Source of the DNA: GCA-002722245 sp964230605
GTDB lineage: Bacteria > Bacteroidota > Bacteroidia > Flavobacteriales_C > GCA-002722245
NCBI GenBank assembly: GCA_964230605.1
Contig: CAXRIN010000061.1
Span: forward strand, 1-26,907
Direction: 5' to 3'
Length of the DNA stretch: 26,907 bases
The translations under genes were made by a program, and so were the position numbers. This document shows, one piece after another, positions 1 to 6,579 of this stretch; position 1 is the first letter of the stretch; each line of letters begins with the position of its first letter. The notes under the pieces are model-generated. The model worked only from the letters and a program-made list of their open reading frames with translations. It was not told the DNA's origin and did no database searches.

Positions 1-2
1 AG

Positions 3-122
3 AATATTTTAACTACTACAACCATGAAAGAAGGCATCAATCCCTTAACTATCAAATCCCCGCTCAACTCTATGAAAATGCTGCTTGAAAATTATCTTAG
101 TTTTGTATCAATCCTGTCCTAA
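3..122 (+). CDS. Possible C-terminal end of an upstream gene (partial)
   Basis: This reading frame is open from the first bases of the window to a TAA at 120-122, about 39 codons, which is moderately unlikely by chance in DNA this AT-rich. The visible tail reads like an ordinary soluble protein end, with the segment MKEGINPLTIKSPLNSMK followed by a hydrophobic stretch. I do not recognise the family. If real, it overlaps the start of the next gene (TTG at 85) by 38 bp. The alternative is that the ATG at 72 is the true start of the MORN protein and a single-base indel separates its signal peptide from the rest. Confidence 0.35.
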   Translation, partial: NILTTTTMKEGINPLTIKSPLNSMKMLLENYLSFVSILS

Positions 123-642
123 TGATTGGGGGATCTACAAAACAGGTGAAGGGGGGTGTTCTGATGAATACGGAAAGTATCAAGTCTCGATGGAAGGCGA
201 AAAGCAATTGGAGGTTTATAAAAATGGAAATGTAAGAAGAGAAATTACCATAAAAAAGAATTTTGTTTACGGGCCTATGATAATTTACAATCCTAAAAAT
301 GGAAAGTTGTTTGCTAAGTTTATTTTTGACAAAGGAAAACTGTACAATGCTTTCTTTTATGATGAAAACGGAAAAGAAATAAATAACGGAGGCTTTAAAA
401 ACGGGAATGGGAATCTTAATTTCTACAGGTTCTCAGGTTCTATTGCAAAGGTTGTTGAGTTTAAAGAGGGACAAGCAAACGATACATGTTCCTACTATTA
501 TTCAAATGGAAACGTTTTAGCAACAGGAACTTATAAATTTGGAAGACCAAATGGATATTGGAGGGAATATAATCAATCCGGTAAAGAAGTTCAGATTACT
601 AAAATGGCAATGGGCCTAGTCGTAACAACTGAGAGTAAATAA
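85..642 (+). CDS. MORN-repeat (YwqK-like) putative lipoprotein
   Basis: A 185-residue protein built of MORN-variant repeats of the kind found in YwqK-type proteins. Repeating blocks of the form YxxNGxxxxxGxYxxGxxxGxWxxY are clear at about residues 60-90, 90-125 and 135-168, for example YYSNGNVLATGTY followed by GRPNGYWREY. Such repeats form extended beta sheets; Bacteroidota genomes carry many copies, and the annotation as an antitoxin is by family name only, with no toxin gene beside it here. The only in-frame start is a TTG at 85. It gives a very short hydrophobic N-terminus ending in a cysteine (KIILVLYQSC), which could be a minimal lipobox. The ATG at 72 in another frame gives a better signal-like segment, so the N-terminus is uncertain. 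The stop codon directly abuts that of mtaB on the other strand. Confidence 0.75.
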   Translation: MKIILVLYQSCPNDWGIYKTGEGGCSDEYGKYQVSMEGEKQLEVYKNGNVRREITIKKNFVYGPMIIYNPKNGKLFAKFIFDKGKLYNAFFYDENGKEINNGGFKNGNGNLNFYRFSGSIAKVVEFKEGQANDTCSYYYSNGNVLATGTYKFGRPNGYWREYNQSGKEVQITKMAMGLVVTTESK

Positions 643-1944
643 TTAGTTTAAAAAATCGATTTTGAAAATGCCATCTCTATCAATTTCTGTAAGCTTAACC
701 TCTTTAATTTGATTAACTAAAGATTCATTGTATGGTACTTTCACTTTAACATAATTTGAAGTGAATCCAAACATATAACCATAAGTATTTTCAGCCTCAA
801 ATAAAACTGTTGATATTGATCCGATGTTACTTTCGTAAAAAGCACGTTTTTTCTTAGCAGAAAGAATTCTTAGCATTTTACTCCTTTCGTCTCTCGTTTT
901 ATTATCCACACGATTTCCTAATTCTGGAGCCAAGGTATTATCACGCTCTGAGTAAGTGAAAACGTGAAAATAAGAGACTTCTAAATTATTTAAATAATCA
1001 TATGTTTCCATAAACCTTTCCTCAGTTTCACCAGGGAAGCCAACTATAACATCAACACCTATACAACAATGAGGCATTAATTCTTTTATTTTCGACACTC
1101 TAGACGTATACACATCTCGCTTATATCTTCTTCTCATTAATTTTAAGAGCTCTGGAGACCCAGATTGAAGAGGAATATGGAAATGCGGGACAAATCTTTT
1201 GCTTTCAGCAACTTTTTCAATGATGTTATCTGTTAGTAGATTAGGTTCTATTGAAGAAATTCTAAATCGGTCAATACCATTTAATTCATCAAGTTCAATA
1301 ACTAAACCTTCAAAAGACTCATTGTTATATCTTCCAAAATCACCTAAATTAACACCTGTTAAAACAACTTCTCGAGCTTGAGTTTGTGCAACTTCCTTCG
1401 CAGTTTTCATTGTCTCTTTAATGGTGTTACTTCTGCTTTTTCCTCTAGCTAGCGGAATTGTACAAAATGAACAAGAATAATCGCAACCGTCTTGAACTTT
1501 TAAAAAAGTACGAGTTCTATCACCTAATGAGTAAGAAGGAAAGAATTCGTTAACATCATCTATTTCACCATCTATTACAGTTGTTTCTGTCTCATTGTCT
1601 AGTTTCTGAACATGTTCAAGAATATTAAATTTCTCGTTTGCTCCTAAAACTAGATTAACACCTTCAATTGATGCGATTTCTTTTGGTTTTAATTGCGCAT
1701 AACACCCAATGATAGCTACGTATGCTTTAGGATTTATTTTACGCGCTTTACGAACAATACTTCTACATTTTTTATCAGCGTTATCAGTTACAGAACAAGT
1801 GTTTATAACAAAAACATCAGGGGTTTCCTCAAACTCAACTCTGGCAAAACCTCCTTTCTCGAAATTTTGTGCAATTCCAGAAGTTTCAGAAAAATTAAGC
1901 TTACAACCTAATGTATAAAACGCAACTTTTTTGTATTGATTCAT
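643..1944 (-). CDS. mtaB: tRNA (t6A37) methylthiotransferase MtaB
   Basis: A radical-SAM methylthiotransferase that adds a methylthio group to position 2 of N6-threonylcarbamoyladenosine at tRNA position 37, giving ms2t6A. The 433 residues match the family length. The N-terminal UPF0004 domain carries three cluster-binding cysteines at C14 (LGCKLNF), C50 (NTCSV) and C81 (IGCYA). The radical-SAM CxxxCxxC motif is at C154, C158 and C161 (GCDYSCSFC). A TRAM-like C-terminal end follows about residue 370. The N-terminal TLGCKLN and the motif CTIPLARGKSRS distinguish MtaB from MiaB and RimO. The ATG at 1944 lies only 7 bp downstream of a TAATTTTG -7 element, suggesting a very short or absent leader. 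It is a single gene with no co-directional neighbour. Confidence 0.95.
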   Translation of the reverse strand: MNQYKKVAFYTLGCKLNFSETSGIAQNFEKGGFARVEFEETPDVFVINTCSVTDNADKKCRSIVRKARKINPKAYVAIIGCYAQLKPKEIASIEGVNLVLGANEKFNILEHVQKLDNETETTVIDGEIDDVNEFFPSYSLGDRTRTFLKVQDGCDYSCSFCTIPLARGKSRSNTIKETMKTAKEVAQTQAREVVLTGVNLGDFGRYNNESFEGLVIELDELNGIDRFRISSIEPNLLTDNIIEKVAESKRFVPHFHIPLQSGSPELLKLMRRRYKRDVYTSRVSKIKELMPHCCIGVDVIVGFPGETEERFMETYDYLNNLEVSYFHVFTYSERDNTLAPELGNRVDNKTRDERSKMLRILSAKKKRAFYESNIGSISTVLFEAENTYGYMFGFTSNYVKVKVPYNESLVNQIKEVKLTEIDRDGIFKIDFLN

Positions 1945-1951
1945 GAGGGCA

Positions 1952-1959
1952 CAAAATTA
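1952..1959 (-). promoter_or_regulatory. Candidate -7 promoter element of mtaB
   Basis: The minus strand reads TAATTTTG, a match to the Bacteroidetes -7 consensus TAnnTTTG. It ends 7 bp before the mtaB start codon, so the transcript would begin almost at the ATG. I do not see a convincing -33 TTTG. Confidence 0.4.
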
Positions 1960-2068
1960 CTAATTACTTTTTAAGTTCTTCATGGGGTAAGACGAAATGA
2001 TTTTATATAAAATAATATTCGATGAAAATTACTATATATAGCAACCTTAAAATGGGATTACAATAAAT

Positions 2069-2099
2069 CTTGATCAATTGGGCAAATTTTATGATCAAG
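2069..2099. repeat. Inverted repeat upstream of the lacI-type gene
   Basis: Perfect 8-bp arms CTTGATCA (2069-2076) and TGATCAAG (2092-2099) are separated by 15 bp, 18 bp upstream of the regulator's ATG at 2118. The position suits an autoregulatory operator or a leader hairpin. The spacing is wider than a classical LacI operator, and there is no central CG, so the role is unproven. Confidence 0.4.
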
Positions 2100-2117
2100 G
2101 TTTTAAATCGGGTTGTT

Positions 2118-3114
2118 ATGAAAAAAGTATCATTAAGTCATTTGGTACATCACTTAGGGGTTTCAAAAACGTTGGTATCTCTTGTTCTTAATGGAAAGGG
2201 GGATCAATGGAATCAATAAGGATGTTCAAAAAAAGGTGAAAGAAAAAGCTATAGAGCTTAATTACCGTCCTAATCAAACTGCAAGGAATTTAAGAAGTGG
2301 AAAAACGAATACCATCGGATTGGTTGTTGACGATTTATCAGACAGTTATCAGTCTAGATTATTCAAGTATTTGGAAGATGAAGCTTCGAAAAATGGTTAC
2401 AGTTTAATTGTAACCACAACAAAAGAAAAGAAAGGAGATTCCATAACTACTTTAATGGGGAAAAGTGTTGATGGAATTATTTTTAATTCTAATCTCTCTG
2501 ACAACGGATTAGGGAGTTTGTTGAAAAACGATTTCCCTGTTGTTTCTATGAGGAAATCTGGAAATAATCTTAATAGTAATTTTGTTGGTATAGACTATGA
2601 AAAAACAGTTTATTCAGATATAAAATACTTAATAGAAAAAGGTCATCACGATATAGCTATTGCTTTTGAAAATAAAAACTCAGATATATTAATGTCTGAA
2701 ATTCTAAAAGGGGCGAAAAAAGCATATAAGAACACAAGGGTTAATCCCGCTGGTCTCTTAGCACTGAGTATTGATGCTAAAGACGGGAACGAAGTTTCAA
2801 ATGTTTTAAAAGAAATAAGAGCAAATAACCCTAAATTAAGTGCAATCGTTAGTGTGAATGACGTATTGACTTTAAAATTGGTGGAAAGCATACATGAAAT
2901 GGGAATTAAAATTCCTGAACAATTCTCAGTTGTTTCTCTTTTTGATAACGATGTTTTTACATTCACATTTCCAAAAATCACAGCTAATCAAACCCCTTAT
3001 AAAGAATTGGCTGAGTATACTTTAAACTTATTAATGAATCAAATAGGAGGAAAACAAAAACTTAAAGAAGAAGTTAGATTGGTTTCTAACTTTATTGAGA
3101 GAGCATCAGCTTAA
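2118..3114 (+). pseudogene. LacI-family transcriptional regulator, frameshifted
   Basis: Two overlapping frames together make one full-length LacI/GalR regulator of about 332 residues. The first, from ATG 2118 to a TAA at 2217-2219, encodes the helix-turn-helix and hinge start (HHLGVSKTLVSLVLNGKG). The second, in the +1 frame and open from about 2182 to 3114, continues with NGINKDVQKKV and ELNYRPN, then a complete periplasmic-binding-like sensor domain starting NTIGLVVDDLS. The break lies between about 2199 and 2216. Adding two A residues near 2206 would give GKGDQNGINK, the spacing expected for the family; a one-base insertion is the alternative. No other lesion is visible, so this is either a recent inactivation or a sequence error. 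Internal initiation at 2182 or 2191 would give a protein lacking the DNA-binding helices. A strong terminator follows. The target genes are not evident from the context. Confidence 0.8.
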
Positions 3115-3140
3115 TCATAGTTATAAAAATATTGATATTC

Positions 3141-3166
3141 AAAGGGCTTGTTTAAAGCCCTTTTTT
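3141..3166 (+). terminator. Rho-independent terminator after the lacI-type gene
   Basis: A perfect 9-bp stem AAAGGGCTT (3141-3149) / AAGCCCTTT (3155-3163) with a 5-base loop runs into a tract of Ts ending at 3166. It isolates the regulator gene from the transketolase locus. Confidence 0.85.
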
Positions 3167-3250
3167 AGTTTTAAGAACAATCAACAATTAAAAGTTATAA
3201 ACAATTCTAAACTTTAACCTTAAATCAATATTTACGCGGAAAATTAGCTT

Positions 3251-3258
3251 TATTTTTG
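3251..3258 (+). promoter_or_regulatory. Candidate -7 promoter element of the transketolase N-subunit gene
   Basis: TATTTTTG matches TAnnTTTG and lies 35 bp before the ATG at 3294, downstream of the lacI terminator. A start site near 3264 would give a leader of about 30 bases. The -33 element is not clear. Confidence 0.45.
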
Positions 3259-3293
3259 ATGGCAAATTATTGAAAATACGTTACCGAAAGATA

Positions 3294-4139
3294 ATGGCTG
3301 ATATCCAAAAATTACAAGACATTACTTCTCAAGTGAGAAGAGATATAGTTAGAATGGTTAATGCAGTAAGTTCTGGTCACCCAGGAGGTTCATTAGGATG
3401 TGCTGAATTATTCGTTGCTCTTTATAATGAAGTAATGGATTACAATCCTTCAAATTTTGAAATGAATGGAAAGAATGAGGATTTATTCTTTTTATCTCAA
3501 GGTCACATTTCTCCAGTTTGGTATAGTGTTTTGGCTCATTCAGGTCATTTTCCAGTAAGTGAATTAGCTTCTTTTAGAAAACTTAATTCTCGTCTTCAAG
3601 GTCACCCAACTACTCATGAGGGATTACCTGGCATAAGAGTTGCTTCTGGTTCGTTAGGTCAAGGTTTATCGGTTGCTATTGGAGCTGCTCAGGCTAAAAA
3701 GTTAAACGGTGATGATAAAACAGTTTACTGTTTAATGGGCGACGGGGAGCAACAAGAAGGGCAAGTATGGGAAGCATTAATGTATGCTCCACATAATAAG
3801 GTAGACAATTTGATCGCTATTGTAGATTATAACAATGCTCAAATTGATGGATCTGTTGATGAAGTTCTTTCTCTTGGGAATCTGAGAAATAAGTACGAGT
3901 CATTTGGTTGGCAAGTTCTTGAAATGAATGGTAATGATTTTAATGACTTACTTAAGGTTTTAGCAGAAGCTAAATCTATGTTAGGAAACGGTAAGCCAAT
4001 TATGATTATCATGACTACAATTATGGGGAACGGAGTTGATTTTATGATGGGGACTAATGGTTGGCATGGAAAAGCTCCAAGTGATGAGCAAACTGCTGCC
4101 GCTTTAGCACAAAATCCAGAAACTTTGGGCGACTATTAA
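3294..4139 (+). CDS. Transketolase, N-terminal subunit
   Basis: The thiamine-diphosphate-binding half of a two-gene transketolase, which transfers two-carbon ketol units in the non-oxidative pentose phosphate pathway in the cytoplasm. With the ATG at 3294 it has 281 residues, the usual length for the split N-subunit. A TTG at 3270 would add eight residues (KIRYRKI) that the family does not have. Visible motifs are SSGHPGGSLG (from S26, with H29), the glycine-rich LGQGLSVAIGAA, and the diphosphate/Mg site GDGEQQEGQ starting at G149 with the partner asparagines at N180-N181. The catalytic Pyr-domain half is encoded at 5548, beyond an intervening VWA gene. Both subunits should be needed for activity. 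Confidence 0.95.
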   Translation: MADIQKLQDITSQVRRDIVRMVNAVSSGHPGGSLGCAELFVALYNEVMDYNPSNFEMNGKNEDLFFLSQGHISPVWYSVLAHSGHFPVSELASFRKLNSRLQGHPTTHEGLPGIRVASGSLGQGLSVAIGAAQAKKLNGDDKTVYCLMGDGEQQEGQVWEALMYAPHNKVDNLIAIVDYNNAQIDGSVDEVLSLGNLRNKYESFGWQVLEMNGNDFNDLLKVLAEAKSMLGNGKPIMIIMTTIMGNGVDFMMGTNGWHGKAPSDEQTAAALAQNPETLGDY

Positions 4140-4148
4140 AAAGTGCTC

Positions 4149-5507
4149 ATGATTCGTTTTTTATTTGTAATTACATTTTCTTTAATAAGTATGGTTTCCT
4201 TTGCTCAAAAGGAAACCAAAACTACTCGGATTCTTTTCATTTTTGATGCCTCACAGTCCATGTTTGGACAATTCGCAGGTAAATCTAAAATTGATATTGC
4301 ACAAAAACTTTTAAGCGAAGCTGTTGATAGCTTAAAAGATATGCCAAATGTTGAATTAGCATTGAGGGTATATGGTAACAGAAGTGCCATTACGCCTGGG
4401 TTTCAAGATTGCGAGGACACTCATTTAGAAGTGCCTTTTGGGCCTGAAAATGTTCCCCAAATCAAGGCTGTTTTAAAAACTACATATCCTAGAGGTACAA
4501 CGCCTATAGCTAAATCATTAGAAGCGACCATTAATGATTTTACGCCTTGTTCAAATTGTAAAAATGTAGTTGTTCTAATTACAGATGGTATAGAGGCATG
4601 TGATGGTGATCCATGTGCAATTTCAAGAGCTCTTCGTAAAAACAATATCTTTTTAAAACCTTTTGTTATTGGATTAGGAGTTTTAGAAGAATACAAGAAG
4701 CACTTTTATTGTATAGGTAACTTTTATGATGCCAAAGATGAAAAGTCTTTTAAAACTGTTTTAGGATTGGTTCTAGAAGAGGCGTTAAATTCAACCACTG
4801 TTCAAGTTGATTTGTTAGATGTTGATGGTAAGCCAAATGAAACAAATGTTAATATGACCTTTTATGAAGTTAATTCAGGTAAAGTTAAATACAACTTTTA
4901 TCATACAATGAATTATAAAGGCATTCCTGATACATTATCAATCGACCCTGCCACTCAATATAAAATACAAGTTCATACTTTACCAGAAGTTTGGTTAGAA
5001 GATGTTGAAATTATAGCTGGTCAGCACAATCATATTCCAATAGAAACTCCTCAAGGTACTATTGAGCTAAAATTGTCTGAAGGGAGAATGAGAGATTTGA
5101 ACTTTTTAGTAAGAGAGGAGGGAGAATGCAATGTTGTTAATGTTCAAAGTTTCAAGGACAAAGTTAGATATCTAGTTGGAACATATGATGTTGAAATATT
5201 AACGCTACCTCGAATAAAAATGACTGTTGATGTCGAACAAAGTGAGAATACTTTATTACAAATACCAGCACCAGGATTAGCAAGTATTAAAAACCCAGGG
5301 AGAGGATATGGAAGTATTTATCATGTGGTCGGCGCTGAAATGGAACTTATTTACTCATTTACTCCTGAAAGCGAAAACCAATCTGTTGAATTACAGCCCG
5401 GAGATTACACCTATATTTTTAGAGGAGAAAATAGGGATAGAGCCTTTTATACTGTTGAAAAAGATTTCACAATAAAATCTGGGAAATCCACAATAGTCCA
5501 ATTATAA
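4149..5507 (+). CDS. Exported von Willebrand factor A domain protein
   Basis: A 452-residue protein with a cleavable signal peptide ending at about residue 19 (SFA, then Q20), so periplasmic or surface-located. A VWA domain follows directly at about residues 26-200. It has a complete metal-ion-dependent adhesion site: DASQS at D33-S37, the threonine in RGTTPIAKSL, and the aspartate of LITDG. Several cysteines (FQDCED, PCSNC, EACDGDPC) could form disulfides. The C-terminal half is predicted beta-rich and resembles tandem carboxypeptidase-regulatory or Ig-like modules, but I cannot name them. The ATG at 4149 is preferred over the GTG at 4143 because it starts the signal peptide directly. It begins 9 bp after the transketolase N-subunit and ends 40 bp before the C-subunit. 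The function is unknown and the link to transketolase may be only positional. Confidence 0.85.
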   Translation: MIRFLFVITFSLISMVSFAQKETKTTRILFIFDASQSMFGQFAGKSKIDIAQKLLSEAVDSLKDMPNVELALRVYGNRSAITPGFQDCEDTHLEVPFGPENVPQIKAVLKTTYPRGTTPIAKSLEATINDFTPCSNCKNVVVLITDGIEACDGDPCAISRALRKNNIFLKPFVIGLGVLEEYKKHFYCIGNFYDAKDEKSFKTVLGLVLEEALNSTTVQVDLLDVDGKPNETNVNMTFYEVNSGKVKYNFYHTMNYKGIPDTLSIDPATQYKIQVHTLPEVWLEDVEIIAGQHNHIPIETPQGTIELKLSEGRMRDLNFLVREEGECNVVNVQSFKDKVRYLVGTYDVEILTLPRIKMTVDVEQSENTLLQIPAPGLASIKNPGRGYGSIYHVVGAEMELIYSFTPESENQSVELQPGDYTYIFRGENRDRAFYTVEKDFTIKSGKSTIVQL

Positions 5508-5511
5508 AAGA

Positions 5512-5519
5512 TATTTTTG
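5512..5519 (+). promoter_or_regulatory. Candidate -7 promoter element before the transketolase C-subunit gene
   Basis: TATTTTTG, identical to the element in front of the N-subunit gene, lies 28 bp upstream of the ATG at 5548. It may let the C-subunit be transcribed independently of the VWA gene. This is an AT-rich motif that could occur by chance. Confidence 0.35.
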
Positions 5520-5547
5520 TTTATATAAATTTTGATTTCGAAAACTC

Positions 5548-6501
5548 ATGAAAACATTTGAAGTTACAGGGAAAAAAGACACACGCTCAGGTTTTGGAGC
5601 GGGACTTTCAGAAGCTGGAAGAAACGATGAAAATGTTGTTGCATTATGTGCTGATTTAGTTGGTTCATTAAAAATGCAAGACTTTATTGATGAATTTCCT
5701 GAAAGATTTTTCCAAACAGGTATTGCTGAAGCAAACATGATTGGGATGTCTGCAGGTTTAACTATTGGAGGTAAAATTCCATTTGCTGGTACTTTTGCCA
5801 ACTTTGCAACAGGTAGGGTTTACGATCAAATTCGTCAAGCTGTAGCTTATTCTGGTAAAAATGTTAAAATTGCTGCCTCACATGCAGGTTTAACTCTAGG
5901 AGAGGATGGAGCTACTCACCAAATTTTAGAAGATATTGGATTAATGAAAATGTTACCAGGAATGGTAGTTATTAATCCATGTGATTATAACCAAACAAAA
6001 GCTGCAACCATTGCTGCTGCAAAGTATAACGGACCTGTTTATCTAAGATTCGGTCGTCCTTCGGTGCCAATTTTCACTCCGGATGATCAAGAGTTTGAAA
6101 TCGGGAAGGCAGTTCATTTAAACGAAGGGTCTGATGTAACAATTGTTGCAACAGGTCACTTAGTATGGAAGGCTATTGAAGCAGGACATGAATTAGCTAA
6201 AGAGGGTATTTCGGTTGACTTGATAAATATTCACACAATTAAGCCACTTGATGCTGATGCGATTTTAAAATCAGTTGCTAAAACAGGTGCAATTGTTACT
6301 TGTGAAGAGCACAATATTTTAGGCGGGTTAGGAGAGAGTGTTGCTCAAGTATTAGCAGCGAATAATCCAACTCCTCAAGAATTTGTAGCTGTTAATGATA
6401 GCTTTGGTGAATCTGCAACGCCAGATGAATTAATGGAGAAATATGGTTTAGGAGTTTCTCATATTGTTGCTGCAGTTAAGAAAGTGATTTCTAGAAAATA
6501 A
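5548..6501 (+). CDS. Transketolase, C-terminal subunit
   Basis: The pyrimidine-binding and C-terminal half of the split transketolase, 317 residues, the usual size for this subunit. The Pyr domain shows RFFQTGIAEANMIGMSAG, with the conserved catalytic glutamate at E61 that activates thiamine diphosphate, then GKIPFAGTFANF and HAGLTLGEDGATHQ. The C-terminal Rossmann-like domain starts at about residue 195 (DVTIVATGHLV) and includes TCEEHNILGGLGES. It should assemble with the product of the gene at 3294. The dxs-like alternative is unlikely, because a matching N-subunit is nearby and the length fits a split transketolase. It is followed by a strong terminator. Confidence 0.95.
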   Translation: MKTFEVTGKKDTRSGFGAGLSEAGRNDENVVALCADLVGSLKMQDFIDEFPERFFQTGIAEANMIGMSAGLTIGGKIPFAGTFANFATGRVYDQIRQAVAYSGKNVKIAASHAGLTLGEDGATHQILEDIGLMKMLPGMVVINPCDYNQTKAATIAAAKYNGPVYLRFGRPSVPIFTPDDQEFEIGKAVHLNEGSDVTIVATGHLVWKAIEAGHELAKEGISVDLINIHTIKPLDADAILKSVAKTGAIVTCEEHNILGGLGESVAQVLAANNPTPQEFVAVNDSFGESATPDELMEKYGLGVSHIVAAVKKVISRK

Positions 6502-6524
6502 AAGAAATATATTTCTGTTAAATT

Positions 6525-6553
6525 AATGGTCGATGAATTTCGGCCATTTTTTT
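6525..6553 (+). terminator. Rho-independent terminator after the transketolase genes
   Basis: The stem AATGGTCG (6525-6532) / CGGCCATT (6541-6548), with one G-U pair and an 8-base loop, is followed by a run of Ts to 6553. It lies between convergent genes and fits plus-strand termination best. Confidence 0.8.
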
Positions 6554-6579
6554 GAGCATAATAATAGGAAAGCTGTCGA

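Noticed and set aside
85..642. Toxin-antitoxin system based on the YwqK-like protein
   Set aside because: The antitoxin label is a family name. No toxin-like gene is adjacent in the visible sequence.
1199..1918. Plus-strand open frames inside mtaB
   Set aside because: They lie opposite an intact, strongly conserved gene and have no recognisable protein features; they are antisense shadows.
3270..3293. Upstream TTG start for the transketolase N-subunit
   Set aside because: It adds residues not seen in the family; the ATG at 3294 gives the usual N-terminus.
4205..4696. Minus-strand open frames inside the VWA gene
   Set aside because: They overlap a coherent VWA coding sequence with intact motifs on the plus strand and show no domain of their own.
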